A stretch of DNA of 64,000 nt from Halorubrum coriense DSM 10284 (GTDB lineage Archaea > Halobacteriota > Halobacteria > Halobacteriales > Haloferacaceae), in the NCBI RefSeq assembly GCF_000337035.1, contig NZ_AOJL01000026.1, forward strand, positions 62,001 to 126,000. The letters are read 5' to 3'. Positions 52,981 to 62,367 of the stretch are shown one piece after another. The translations under genes were made by a program, and so were the position numbers. The notes under the pieces are model-generated. The model made no database searches. It was not told the origin of the DNA and was given only the letters and a program-made list of their open reading frames with translations. Position 1 is the stretch's first letter, and every line of letters begins with the position of its first letter.

Positions 52981-53129
52981 ACGGGCGAGTGTGAGCCACG
53001 GCGCGTAAAGCTCTGCCGGACCCGCGGGTCGGTCGCGAGCGGTTCGGGGCCCGATTTCCGGCCGGACGGGACGCGTCGCGACCGCGCCTTTCGGAGGTTT
53101 TAACCCGATTCCACTACCAGATTCTCGTA

Positions 53130-53654
53130 ATGGCTTTTGAGGATCTACTGAACGACCCCGTCATCCAGAAGTACCTCCACGAGCTGGTGGGGCCGACGGG
53201 GATGCCGGTCGCGGCCGCGCCGCCCGACGGCGAGGTCACCGACGAGGAGCTGGCCGAGGAGCTCGGCTTGGAGCTCAACGACGTGCGGCGCGCGCTGTTC
53301 ATCCTGTACGAGAACGACCTGGCGACGTACCGCCGCGTCCGCGACGAGGACTCCGGGTGGCTCACGTACCTGTGGACGTTCCACTACGACAACATCCCGG
53401 AGAACCTCCAAGAGGAGATGTACCGGCTGCTCGACGCCTTAGAGGAGCGCGAGGAGTACGAGCGCACCCACGAATTCTACCTCTGTGAGGTGTGTTCCAT
53501 CCGGTTCGAGTTCGGCGAGGCGATGGACTTCGGCTTCGAGTGCCCCGAGTGCGGCTCGCCGCTGGAGGCGATGGACAACGACCGGCTCCGCGAGGCGATG
53601 GACCAGCGCATCGAGGAGCTGCGCGACGAGCTCAACGCGGACGTGACCGCCTGA
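53130..53654 (+). CDS. tfe: transcription initiation factor TFE (alpha)
   Basis: 174 residues. N-terminal extended winged helix (VTDEELAEELGLELNDVRRALFILYENDLATYRRVRDE) and C-terminal zinc ribbon (YLCEVCSIRFEF ... FECPECGSPLE). TFE stabilises the open complex of archaeal RNA polymerase, as TFIIE-alpha does. GTTTTAA about 30 bp upstream is its probable TATA box. Its stop overlaps the start of the next gene. Confidence 0.95.
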   Translation: MAFEDLLNDPVIQKYLHELVGPTGMPVAAAPPDGEVTDEELAEELGLELNDVRRALFILYENDLATYRRVRDEDSGWLTYLWTFHYDNIPENLQEEMYRLLDALEEREEYERTHEFYLCEVCSIRFEFGEAMDFGFECPECGSPLEAMDNDRLREAMDQRIEELRDELNADVTA

Positions 53655-54349
53655 TGGTCGTCCTCGCAACGAAGTGCTACGTCGAGGGCGACGCCCGCGA
53701 CCGCGCGCTCGACGGCATGACCTCGCTCGTCGCCAACGACGTCGGCGAGCTCGACGTCGACTGGCAGGTCGGCGTCCGCGACGACGACTTCGTCCAGGTG
53801 GACGTGACGGGCGAGGACGCCCCGGTCGCGCGCAACGTCCTCGCGGAGACGTGGGGCGAGATCGTCGCCCACGACGGCGGCCTCGAAGCGGGCGAGACGT
53901 ACGTCGGCACCCTCGAATCGTGGGACGACGTGGGTATCACCCTCGACGCCGGCGTCGACGTGTTCGTCCCCGCCGACGAGCTGGGGCTCGGCGTCGGCTC
54001 GCCGGAGCAGGTCGTCGAGCGGTTCGGCCTCGTCCAACACCTCCCGATGCGGTTCGTCTACGGGGGCGACGCCGGCGACCCGGACGCGGAGCCGACCCGA
54101 CTCGCCGACGCCGAGCGCGACCGCCTGTACGACTGGCAGCGCGGCGACGGCCGGGTGAACGTCAACTCGGCGACCCGCGGCGAGACGCGCGCGACGGTGA
54201 ACCGCGCGGGCCACGCGCAGGACATCGTCACCGTCGATCGGCTGGGGCTGTTGGAGCAGAGCATCGTCTGCGCGGAAGGGACCGACCCGCCGGGGCTGCT
54301 CGCGGCCATCGGCTCGTACCTCCCGGCGGAGATGCGCTGCGTCGTTTGA
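53654..54349 (+). CDS. DUF2110-family protein
   Basis: 231 residues, start fixed by TGATG overlap with tfe. DUF2110 proteins are archaeal and usually found next to tfe; features here include ATKCYVEGDARDRALDGM and YDWQRGDGRVNVNSATRGE. The central part (GETYVGTLESWDDVGITLDAGVDVFVP) resembles an S1/OB-like strand pattern, hinting at RNA or polymerase contact. Confidence 0.82.
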   Translation: MVVLATKCYVEGDARDRALDGMTSLVANDVGELDVDWQVGVRDDDFVQVDVTGEDAPVARNVLAETWGEIVAHDGGLEAGETYVGTLESWDDVGITLDAGVDVFVPADELGLGVGSPEQVVERFGLVQHLPMRFVYGGDAGDPDAEPTRLADAERDRLYDWQRGDGRVNVNSATRGETRATVNRAGHAQDIVTVDRLGLLEQSIVCAEGTDPPGLLAAIGSYLPAEMRCVV

Positions 54350-54362
54350 ACGGAGAACATAC

Positions 54363-55139
54363 GTGAACAGACGCTTCGCGCTCGCGGTGGCGACGGTCGC
54401 GCTCCTCGCTGTCAGCGCCGGCTGTCTCGGCTACGCGACCGGCGGCGGCGAGGTGACCAACGAGACCCTCGACGCCGAGCCGCCGCACGCGTACGACTTC
54501 GACACGAACCGCGACGCCGCGTTCAACCTCACCACCGACGCGACGTACACCGTCGTGTACGCGGTGGGCGACGGGGAGGAGATCCGGCTGTACCGACAGA
54601 CGCCGTACGCCGGCGACCAGCCGCTGGAGTTCGAGGCGTTCCGCTACCAGTACCCCGACGGCGAGGTGATCACGGGCAGCGAGTTCCGCGAGCGCGGCGG
54701 CGAGATCGAGCGCACGACCGACGAGACGTGGATCCGCTTCGCGGACGACATGAGCGGCGGGAAGGCGGCGTTCTCGGGCGCCGGGTCGCCCCGTCGGTTC
54801 AGCATGCGCGCGTACGTCGACGGGTCGTACGCGGTGACGCTGCCGCCGGACTTCAGCACCGAGGTGCCGATCGTCGGGCACGTGTCGCCGCGCGACCACA
54901 CGGTCGAGACGGTCGGCGACCGCGACCGGATCGTCTGGGACGAGGTGACGGGCGGGTCGATCGTCGTCCAGTCGTACCGCGAGGGCGACCTCGTTGTGTT
55001 CGGCGTCATCCTCGTCATCGCCGCCGTCGCCGCGGTCGCGGGGACGCTCTACTTCCGCCGCCAGCTGGAGGCGCTCAGGGAGCGCCGGCGCGACCTCGGC
55101 CTCGGCGTCAACGAGGACGACGACGACGGCCTGCTCTGA
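54363..55139 (+). CDS. lipoprotein with C-terminal membrane anchor (DUF5803-like)
   Basis: 258 residues from a GTG. The signal peptide RFALAVATVALLAVSAGC ends in a lipobox. A beta-rich extracellular domain follows, then a transmembrane helix (LVVFGVILVIAAVAAVAGTLYF) and a basic-acidic cytoplasmic tail. Third gene in the tfe cluster, 13 nt after DUF2110. A haloarchaea-specific family, DUF5803 from memory; role unknown. Confidence 0.8.
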   Translation: MNRRFALAVATVALLAVSAGCLGYATGGGEVTNETLDAEPPHAYDFDTNRDAAFNLTTDATYTVVYAVGDGEEIRLYRQTPYAGDQPLEFEAFRYQYPDGEVITGSEFRERGGEIERTTDETWIRFADDMSGGKAAFSGAGSPRRFSMRAYVDGSYAVTLPPDFSTEVPIVGHVSPRDHTVETVGDRDRIVWDEVTGGSIVVQSYREGDLVVFGVILVIAAVAAVAGTLYFRRQLEALRERRRDLGLGVNEDDDDGLL

Positions 55140-55217
55140 CGGGCGCGCCCGGTCGCCGTCGCCGCTCCCCCCGCCCGCGCCGCGGTCCTTTTCTACCGCG
55201 CCCCGCTTGAGTCGGGT

Positions 55218-55973
55218 ATGAACGCCGCCGTCGTCACCGTCGGGGACGAGCTCCTCGTCGGGGACACCGAGAACACGAACGCCACGTGGCTCTGCGACCG
55301 CCTCGACGCCCGCGGGGTCGCCGTCAGGCGGGTGACCGTCGTCCCGGACGAGGTCGCCGAGATCGCGCGCGTCGTCAACGAGTATCACGCCGAGTACGAC
55401 GCGGTGATCGTCACCGGCGGCCTCGGCCCGACGCACGACGACGTGACGATGGAGGCCGTCGCGGCCGCGTTCGGCCGCGACTTGGCCGAGAACGCGGAGG
55501 CCGCCGCGTGGCTCGCCGAGCGCGGGTACAGCGGCGGCGACCTCGCGGCGGAGACGACGCACCTCCCCGCCGACTGCCGGCCGCTGCCGAACGAGGCCGG
55601 AGTCGCCCCTGGCGCGGTCGTCGAGTCCGTCTACGTCCTCCCCGGGGTACCGGGGGAGATGAAGGCGATGTTCGAACTGGTCGAAGACGAGTTCGCGGGG
55701 ACGCTGACCCACGTGCTCACGGTCGATGTCGACGAGCCGGAGAGCGAACTGCTCGACCGGTTCGCGTCGCTCCGGGAGCGCTTCGACGTGCGCGTCGGCT
55801 CCTACCCGGGGGAGGTCGTCAGCGTGAAGATCACCGCCGAGAGGGAGGCGGAAGCGGAGCGCGCCGCGGCGTGGGTCCGCGAGCACACAGACGCGGTCGA
55901 GCCGAGGCCGGTCGGAGAAGGGTCGGGGTCGGTCGAGGACCGGGCCGAAGACGTCGGAGACGAGACGGACTGA
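55218..55973 (+). CDS. CinA-like molybdopterin-binding-domain protein
   Basis: 251 residues of the MoCF-binding/CinA N-terminal type: AVVTVGDELLVGDTENTNATWL, VIVTGGLGPTHDDVTMEAVA, YVLPGVPGEMKAMF. The nicotinamide deamidase C-terminal domain of full CinA is absent. Related enzymes hydrolyse FAD or ADP-ribose. The last 30 residues are acidic and low in complexity. Confidence 0.88.
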   Translation: MNAAVVTVGDELLVGDTENTNATWLCDRLDARGVAVRRVTVVPDEVAEIARVVNEYHAEYDAVIVTGGLGPTHDDVTMEAVAAAFGRDLAENAEAAAWLAERGYSGGDLAAETTHLPADCRPLPNEAGVAPGAVVESVYVLPGVPGEMKAMFELVEDEFAGTLTHVLTVDVDEPESELLDRFASLRERFDVRVGSYPGEVVSVKITAEREAEAERAAAWVREHTDAVEPRPVGEGSGSVEDRAEDVGDETD

Positions 55974-55988
55974 CGGCCGCCGGCTCGG

Positions 55989-56102
55989 TCAGCGGTACAG
56001 GTACGCGACCCACACGGCGACGAGCGCGAGGCTCGCGAGCAGGACCGCGCCCGCGGTCGCGCTGATCGGCAGCGGCTCCGTCACGGCGGCTTCGAGTATC
56101 AT
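55989..56102 (-). CDS. 37-residue single-pass membrane protein
   Basis: MILEAAVTEPLPISATAG followed by one hydrophobic helix (AVLLASLALVAVWVAYLY) and a terminal Arg. The frame runs from ATG 56102 to TGA 55989-55991. Codon use is normal for the core chromosome and an AT-rich tract precedes the start. Function unknown; convergent with the CinA-like gene. Confidence 0.55.
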   Translation of the reverse strand: MILEAAVTEPLPISATAGAVLLASLALVAVWVAYLYR

Positions 56103-56432
56103 ATCTCGGAGTTTTCCCGGGGCGTATTAAGCGTTGATTCTCGGCGGGCCGGCGCGCCGTCGCGGTCGGGCCGTACGGGCGCGAAAACGGGACCGGAAGA
56201 CGTGGGCGTGGGGCGGCTACCGCGGGAGGGATCCAGTCCCGATGAGACGAGCAGGTCGCCGATGGCGGGCTCGTTCCACCGGCGCTCACACCTACGAGCG
56301 GACACCGGTTGGTTCCCGTGTCCCGTTGTTGCGGGGCTTTATGAGTCGATCCGGCGAGCCGCCGGTCTCGGGAGCCGCCGCGCCGCGGCCGGACGCGTCT
56401 GTCTTAAGGGGCCGGCGCGGCGAACGTCTGTC

Positions 56433-57584
56433 ATGCACGTGGGGATCGCGGTGAACCCGGTCGCCGGGATGGGTGGCCGCGTCGGACTGAAGGGAACCGA
56501 CGGCAAGGTGGCCGAGGCGGTCGAGCGGGGCGCGGAGCCGCGGGCACCGGACCGCGCGCGGCGGATGCTCGACCGGTTGGCCGCGGTCGCGCCCGACGCG
56601 ACCGTCTCCGTGGCGGCCGACCCGATGGGCGAGTCGGCCGTCCGCGACGCCGGCTTCGACCCGGTCAGCGTCGTCGACCCGTTCGGGGGCGAGACGCCCG
56701 ACCCGACGGCGACGACCGCGGCGCACACCGCGGCGGCCGTGCGGGCGTTCGCGGACGTGGACGACGGCGGGGCGGATGTCGGTGACGAGGCGAGCGACGG
56801 CGACGAGCCCGCCGCCGCCGACCCCGTCGACCTCGTCCTGTTCGTCGGCGGCGACGGGACCGCCAGCGACGTGGCGGCGGCGCTGGAGGGGACCGACGTG
56901 CCGATGCTCGGCGTCCCGGCCGGGGTGAAGGTGTACTCGTCGGTGTTCGCGGTGTCGCCGGAGGACGCCGCGGAGGTCGCCGCCTCGTTCTCGCGGACCG
57001 AGCGCAGGGAGGTGATGGACATCGACGAGGACGCCTACCGCGAGGGCGAGGTCCACCCGGAGCTGCGCGGGGTCGCGCACGTGCCGGTGGCCGACGACCT
57101 CCAGTCGTCGAAGCAGACGGCGAGCGGGACCGTCGAGTCGCTGGCGGAGGGCGTCGCGGCGGACGTCCGCGAGCGCGACGGCGAGGGGATCACCTTCGTC
57201 CTCGGTCCCGGCTCGACCGTCGGCGCGATCAAGGACGAACTCGGCTTCGAGCCGTCCCCGATCGGCGTCGACGTCTGGCGCGACGGCGAGGTGGTCGTCC
57301 GCGACGCGACGGAGGCGGAGATACTCGACGCGCTCGGCGAGGAGAACGTCATCGTCGTCTCGCCCATCGGCGGGCAGGGGTTCGTCTTCGGGCGCGGCAA
57401 CCCGCAGATCTCGCCGGCCGTGATCCGGCGCTGCGACCTCCGAGTCGTCGCGTCGCGCGCCAAACTCGACGACGTGCGCGCGCTCCGCGTCGACACCGAC
57501 GACCCGGACCTCGACGACGAGCTGGCGGGGTGGGTCCGCGTCCGCGTCGGGAAGTTCGAGACGCGGATGATGAAGATCGTCTGA
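56433..57584 (+). CDS. ATP-NAD kinase family protein
   Basis: 383 residues, start at MHVGIAVNPVAGMGG, the phosphate-binding first strand; the longer upstream frame is not protein-like. The NAD-kinase nucleotide motif is LVLFVGGDGTASDVA, followed by LGVPAGVKVYSSVFAVSP, and FVLGPGSTVGAIKDELG. It belongs to the AcoX-like branch. An acidic insertion (about 110-130) is present. A metabolite or NAD kinase; substrate unproven. Confidence 0.85.
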   Translation: MHVGIAVNPVAGMGGRVGLKGTDGKVAEAVERGAEPRAPDRARRMLDRLAAVAPDATVSVAADPMGESAVRDAGFDPVSVVDPFGGETPDPTATTAAHTAAAVRAFADVDDGGADVGDEASDGDEPAAADPVDLVLFVGGDGTASDVAAALEGTDVPMLGVPAGVKVYSSVFAVSPEDAAEVAASFSRTERREVMDIDEDAYREGEVHPELRGVAHVPVADDLQSSKQTASGTVESLAEGVAADVRERDGEGITFVLGPGSTVGAIKDELGFEPSPIGVDVWRDGEVVVRDATEAEILDALGEENVIVVSPIGGQGFVFGRGNPQISPAVIRRCDLRVVASRAKLDDVRALRVDTDDPDLDDELAGWVRVRVGKFETRMMKIV

Positions 57585-57679
57585 CGCGGCCGGTCGTTCG
57601 CGCGGGTCGAAGACGTAGATGCGAAGCGGATGTCGGAACGCAGCCGGTGGGCAGAAAGGAGTCAGCGGGCGATGTCGAT

Positions 57680-59458
57680 TCAGGTACCTACCGCCGCGAA
57701 TGCGAACACGAGCGCGAGGTACGCAGCGACGATGACAACCGCCAGCACCGGGACCAGCGTGAAGTGGTCGTGACTTCCGTTGTTGCCGTCGACCTCACCG
57801 CGTTCGATGGCGTCAACGTCGACCTCGCCGGATTCGATGGCGTCGGCAGACGGCATCACTTCGGGGAGCCCCTTGCGTCTGGCGTCGAACTTATTCAGCG
57901 CGAACACTAGGACCGTCGTCAGAACAAGCGCTAGTGGCAGAGCGATGTAGGCCGTCTGGAGACCCAGACCGTATAGTATGAGCACGAACACCGTGACTAC
58001 CGCGGCAGTTCCCGCGAACGGTATCTGGGTATTTACGTGGTCGATGTGATCAGAGCCCGAGAAGATCGACGACATGACGGTCGTGTCGCTAATTGGCGAG
58101 CTGTGATCACCGTAGATGGCGCCGCCGAACAGCACTCCAACGAGTACGGGGAGAATAGAGGGACCGACCAGTTCATACCCCAGCGGGATTGCTAGCGGAG
58201 TCAGGATGGCCATGGTTCCCCAGGAAGTGCCGGTCGTGAAGGCGACGAACATCGCCGCGAGGAAGATAATTACTGGAAGGAAGCTCCCGGGGACGCCGCT
58301 GCCGACCATCGCATCGACGATAACCTGGGCGGTGCCGACCTCCTCGGCAGCCAAACCGATCGACCACGCCAACACGATGATCGCGATGGCGATGTTCATC
58401 GTTTTGAATCCCTGGATGATGGTGTCGCTGGCCGTTTCGAGGTCCATTGTCCGGTAGCCGAGCGCGCCGATAAAGCCCGACATCATGAACGCGAAGGAAC
58501 CGTACAGAAGACCGAGAGCCACGTCAGTCTCTTGGAACGCCTTCGAGATGCTGACGCCAGGGTTGTGGCCGCCACCGAGCCACCACATGGAGACCAGGCT
58601 AACAACGAGCAACACCAGGATAGGGCCGAAGAAATTCACGAGCGTCGGATTCGTATCGCTGGGTTCGCCGACGTCCTGCGAGACGTCCGACAGCGGCGTC
58701 GCGTCCTCCCGAATAGTCCGACCGGTGGAACGCGCCCGCCACTCGGCGTCGAGCATCGGGCCGAAGAACCGCTGGGTGATCGCGATGAACCCGACCATGA
58801 AGAACGCCATGAAACAGTAAATGTTCCACGGGATGCTTTGGAGGAACAGTCCAAAGGGGGTCATCCCGAGTTCCGAGGCGGTGACCGTGGCGGCCTCGAA
58901 GCCGGCGATAATCATCGATACCTGGTAGCCGATCCAGGATGACACCGGCCCGAACGTCGCCACGGGCGAAGTCGTCGAGTCGAGTGCGTAGGCGTGCATC
59001 TCTCGGGAGGAGCGGTTCTCCTGAGCGAGATCCCGTGTGGCGTTGCCCGTGACAATCGTGCTGGTGTATGAGCTGAAGAAGATGAATACCCCGATAAGCC
59101 AGGTGAGGATCTGCGACTCGCGAGCGCTGTCGACTCGGTCGCCGATCCATTGCTCTAGTGCCAGTATGCCGCCGGAGCGGTGAATGAACGCCGCGCCCGC
59201 TCCCATGAACATGATGAGGATGATAAACTTCGTGTTGAACGGTGTCCGAAATACCTCGACAAGCCAGTCCATGGTGAGTGATGTCGCAGCGATGGGATTC
59301 CAGCCCGCCACAATCATCGCGCCGATCCAGACGCCGGCGAACAAGGAGACTAACACCTGCCGTGTCGTCATCGCCAGTACGATCGCCAGAAGCGGCGGTG
59401 CCAATGCCAAGAGACCGTAAGTTGTGGTGGTCACAGACAGGATTGAATATTGGTCCAT
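57680..59458 (-). CDS. NhaC-family Na+/H+ antiporter
   Basis: 592 residues with about twelve hydrophobic segments. Family features include FAGVWIGAMIVAGW, GAGAAFIHRSGGILALEQW, SSYTSTIVTGNATRDLA, FTTGTSWGTMAILTPLAIPLG and GDHSSPISDTTVMSS. It exchanges Na+ for H+ or serves as a related carrier (malate-lactate or amino-acid type). G+C is lower than in flanking genes, as in the LysE gene beside it, so both may have been acquired together. Confidence 0.88.
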   Translation of the reverse strand: MDQYSILSVTTTTYGLLALAPPLLAIVLAMTTRQVLVSLFAGVWIGAMIVAGWNPIAATSLTMDWLVEVFRTPFNTKFIILIMFMGAGAAFIHRSGGILALEQWIGDRVDSARESQILTWLIGVFIFFSSYTSTIVTGNATRDLAQENRSSREMHAYALDSTTSPVATFGPVSSWIGYQVSMIIAGFEAATVTASELGMTPFGLFLQSIPWNIYCFMAFFMVGFIAITQRFFGPMLDAEWRARSTGRTIREDATPLSDVSQDVGEPSDTNPTLVNFFGPILVLLVVSLVSMWWLGGGHNPGVSISKAFQETDVALGLLYGSFAFMMSGFIGALGYRTMDLETASDTIIQGFKTMNIAIAIIVLAWSIGLAAEEVGTAQVIVDAMVGSGVPGSFLPVIIFLAAMFVAFTTGTSWGTMAILTPLAIPLGYELVGPSILPVLVGVLFGGAIYGDHSSPISDTTVMSSIFSGSDHIDHVNTQIPFAGTAAVVTVFVLILYGLGLQTAYIALPLALVLTTVLVFALNKFDARRKGLPEVMPSADAIESGEVDVDAIERGEVDGNNGSHDHFTLVPVLAVVIVAAYLALVFAFAAVGT

Positions 59459-59728
59459 GAAAAATATTCGTATATATCTACAACGGCTTCCGTGTGATTC
59501 CGGAATATCCTGAACTCTCTCCGGTCGAAGTAAATCATGAAGAATGTTTCCTAAACAGCCATATTAGTCATGTATTCTACAGGTGATATGTATATCGCTC
59601 TGTGGACACGTCCACATCGTGTGTGGTGTTTCTACCAATAATCCGCCGTTCGCTCTGGCCGTGTGAGAGACAGAGCGTGGGTCTCGCGCGCTAGCGCCGT
59701 GCGAATAGGATTATCACGATTTTCGGGG
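59459..59728. other. AT-rich spacer between antiporter and LysE genes
   Basis: The antiporter promoter lies at its left end (ATATTCGTATATATC read on the minus strand). Nothing else is recognised. Confidence 0.4.
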
Positions 59729-60379
59729 TTACGCACCAGGCTGCTTCTCGGTTACGAACTTTAACCCGAAACCGATCAGTACGCTACCGCTCGCGTACTG
59801 TATGAATCTGGAAATTCTCTTGGAGTCCACGATAACGTGTCGTACCCGACTGGCGAATGCCACCACGATCAGGAGGTACAAGACGCTAAGAGCGGCGTAG
59901 GTCACACCCAGGATCGAAATTTGGAGAGATACGCTTGCGGTTTGTGAGATGAACTGTGGGAAAAAGGCCAAGACGAAGACGGCAACCTTGGGATTGGAGA
60001 CATTGATCGTCACTGCTTGCCTGTATGACCGTCTGAGTGAGGTGTTGTTTTCAGAGAGTGTACTCCGAATCTCGAAGTCCTCGTCGTGTCGGAATCTCTG
60101 AACGCCGAGGTAGACGAGATAGGCGGCGCCGAGGTACTTCACGACGGTGTAGGCGAGCGCCGACGTTCGGAGAACCGCAGCTAAGCCGAGTACCGCTGCT
60201 GTCGTATGAACGAGAACACCTGTTGCCGTTCCACACGCGGCGGCCGCTCCAGCATAGTGCCCGTGACGGAGGCTCTCCGTCAAGGTGTATATCGTATCGG
60301 GACCGGGAGAGATAATGACCACCATCGCCGCCGAAACAAACGTGACAAGGGTCGTGTGGTCAAAAACGAGTACGTTCAT
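59729..60379 (-). CDS. LysE/RhtB-family amino-acid exporter
   Basis: 216 residues with six hydrophobic segments. The N-terminal ISPGPDTIYTLTESLRHGHYAGAAAACGTATG is the RhtB/LysE signature (SPGP near the first loop). It exports amino acids or related small molecules. Composition is AT-richer than the core, matching the antiporter gene. Confidence 0.9.
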   Translation of the reverse strand: MNVLVFDHTTLVTFVSAAMVVIISPGPDTIYTLTESLRHGHYAGAAAACGTATGVLVHTTAAVLGLAAVLRTSALAYTVVKYLGAAYLVYLGVQRFRHDEDFEIRSTLSENNTSLRRSYRQAVTINVSNPKVAVFVLAFFPQFISQTASVSLQISILGVTYAALSVLYLLIVVAFASRVRHVIVDSKRISRFIQYASGSVLIGFGLKFVTEKQPGA

Positions 60380-60800
60380 TTAAAAGAGGCTGTTGCGGGA
60401 TCTTCAGCCCGGCAATACGGGATGGTTTCCTGTCAAAACGGTCAACTGGGGGTGAGGATCTGTATTCAGCACAGATATTCTATCAGCTACCGCGGATTTC
60501 AGCGAAGCCAAATAAAAAGGGCTTGATCCTCTCACGATCCATGGGAGCAGTCTGCTCTATTGGTTCCGAGGACGACTCGGCAATCGCGGTCTCTGAGGGA
60601 GTGATTGTTCGTGTCTCGGTCGTTGAAGTATACACTGATCAGTTCGGTGGCCCCGAACTTCGTGTCTCCCTGCTGAGACTCCGTCACGAGATTGCGGTAG
60701 ATCATAAATATCGGCCGGCGACACGCGACTCAATTTATAAATTCCGACCGTTGACGCCGCCGACGGACAGCTCTTTGTCGGTTGCCGCGCCGGGAGTCGT
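60380..60800. other. gene-free interval at the edge of the low-GC patch
   Basis: No convincing gene. An open frame runs from 60523 into the next gene out of frame but becomes Ser/Arg/Thr-rich, as wrong frames do. TTTATAAATT at 60734-60743 is a promoter candidate for the acetyltransferase gene, about 60 bp upstream of its ATG. Confidence 0.45.
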
Positions 60801-61373
60801 ATGGGACGCGAGAAGGAGCGGATGCTGGCCGGCGAAGCGTACGACCCGTCCGCGCCCGAGCTGGCCGCCGACCGCCAACGCGCGCGGGACCGCTGCCGCC
60901 GGTACAACGCCACCGCCCCGACGGAGACCGAGCGCCGCGAGCGACTCCTCCGGGAGCTGTTCGGCGAGATCCGCGGCGACGCGACCGTCGTGCCCCCGTT
61001 CCGCTGCGACTACGGGTACAACGTCGGGGTCGGCGACGACTTCTTCGCGAACTGCGGTTGCGTCCTCCTCGACGTCGCGCCGGTCTCGTTCGGCGAGAAC
61101 TGCCTGCTCGGCCCGGGCGTCCACGTCTACACCGCGACGCACCCGATCGACCCCGACGAGCGCGCGGCCGGCCGCGAGTTCGGCGACCCCGTCGCGGTCG
61201 GTGACGACGTGTGGATCGGCGGGCGGGCGGTGATCGCGCCCGGCGTCTCTGTCGGCGACGGCGCGGTCGTCGCGGCCGGTGCCGTGGTGGTCGACGACGT
61301 GCCGGCGCGGACGGTGGTCGGCGGCAACCCGGCCGAGGCGATCCGGCGCGTCGACGGAGAGAAAGGGGAGTAG
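60801..61373 (+). CDS. maltose/galactoside-type O-acetyltransferase
   Basis: 190 residues of the LacA/Maa group. N-terminal helical lid (KERMLAGEAYDPSAPELAADRQRAR ... YNATAPTE), then the left-handed beta-helix with FRCDYGYNVGVGDDFFANCGCVLLDV, the catalytic TATHPIDPDERAAG His, and VWIGGRAVIAPGVSVGDGAVVAAGAVV. Transfers acetyl from acetyl-CoA to sugars. Substrate unknown. Confidence 0.9.
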   Translation: MGREKERMLAGEAYDPSAPELAADRQRARDRCRRYNATAPTETERRERLLRELFGEIRGDATVVPPFRCDYGYNVGVGDDFFANCGCVLLDVAPVSFGENCLLGPGVHVYTATHPIDPDERAAGREFGDPVAVGDDVWIGGRAVIAPGVSVGDGAVVAAGAVVVDDVPARTVVGGNPAEAIRRVDGEKGE

Positions 61374-61383
61374 TCGCGCGGCG

Positions 61384-62238
61384 TCAGTCCAGCGCGTCGG
61401 CCAGCGCCGGCGCGACGCTGACGACGCTACAGCCCCGCTCGACGGTGTCGCTGCCGAGGATCCGGTCGACGCCGGCGGCGCGGAGCTTCGTCACCGCGTT
61501 GGCCACGAGCACCGGGTGGACGCAGGCGGTCAGCACCCGCGCCGCGCCGCGGTCGGCGAGGACGGCGACCGACTCGCTCATCGTCGACCCGGTCGCGATG
61601 ATGTCGTCGACGACGACCACGTCCCGGTCCGCGACGGTCGCGTCGGAGGGCGACACCGCGACGGCCCCGGTCTCGCGGTCGCGGTGCTTCTCGAAGAAGT
61701 CCGTCTCGCCGGCGCCGTACGCGTCGCGGACGGTCGCGGCCACGTCGATGGCCCCCTCATCGGGGGAGAGGAAGAGCGGGTCGGCGAGGTCCGTCGGGAG
61801 CGGGTCGGCGAGGGCGGCCGCGGCGTCGACCGCCTCGACGGGGACGTCGAAGAAGTCGGCGACGCTCGCCTCGTGGGGGTTGACGAGGCGGACGCGGTCG
61901 GTCCCGGTCGAGACGGCCCTCGCCATCGCGCGGGCGGAGACCGGCTCGCCGTCGCCGAACGACGCGTCCTGTCGCGCGTAGCCCATGTACGGGATCACGG
62001 TCGTCACGTCGGTCGCGCCGGCCTCGCGGACGGCGTCTTGGATCTGGAGCAGTTCGACCCACGCCTCGTCGGAGTCGGTCGTGGCGACGATCACGGCCTC
62101 GTCGGCGTCGAAGTCGGGCACCGCCGCGAGCCGCTCCCCGTCCGGGAACCGGTCGTAGGTCGGCGTCGCGAGCGCCCGGCCCGCCTCCGCCGCGAGCGCG
62201 GCGGCGAGCTGCTGTGAGCTGGACCCGGGTACGATCAT
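61384..62238 (-). CDS. prs: ribose-phosphate pyrophosphokinase
   Basis: 284 residues. PRPP synthetase features: MIVPGSSSQQLAAALA start, YDRFPDGE, PYMGYARQDASFGDGEPVSA and the PRPP-binding loop VVVVDDIIATGSTM. It makes PRPP for nucleotides, His and Trp. Length is that of the short archaeal class. Convergent with the acetyltransferase gene. Confidence 0.93.
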   Translation of the reverse strand: MIVPGSSSQQLAAALAAEAGRALATPTYDRFPDGERLAAVPDFDADEAVIVATTDSDEAWVELLQIQDAVREAGATDVTTVIPYMGYARQDASFGDGEPVSARAMARAVSTGTDRVRLVNPHEASVADFFDVPVEAVDAAAALADPLPTDLADPLFLSPDEGAIDVAATVRDAYGAGETDFFEKHRDRETGAVAVSPSDATVADRDVVVVDDIIATGSTMSESVAVLADRGAARVLTACVHPVLVANAVTKLRAAGVDRILGSDTVERGCSVVSVAPALADALD

Positions 62239-62367
62239 GGGCGACCGTTCCGCGGACTCCGGTAAACCAGTTTCCTTACCGCGCCGGCCGCCGAGCGCCA
62301 CGCGAGCGCGGCCCACACCGACCGCACAGGGGCGGATATTTACGGACGCGGCGGATACGACCGCCTA

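Noticed and set aside
60523-61233. Plus-strand frame overlapping the acetyltransferase start
   Set aside because: Becomes Ser/Thr/Arg-rich over the known gene; the first 80 codons show no family likeness.
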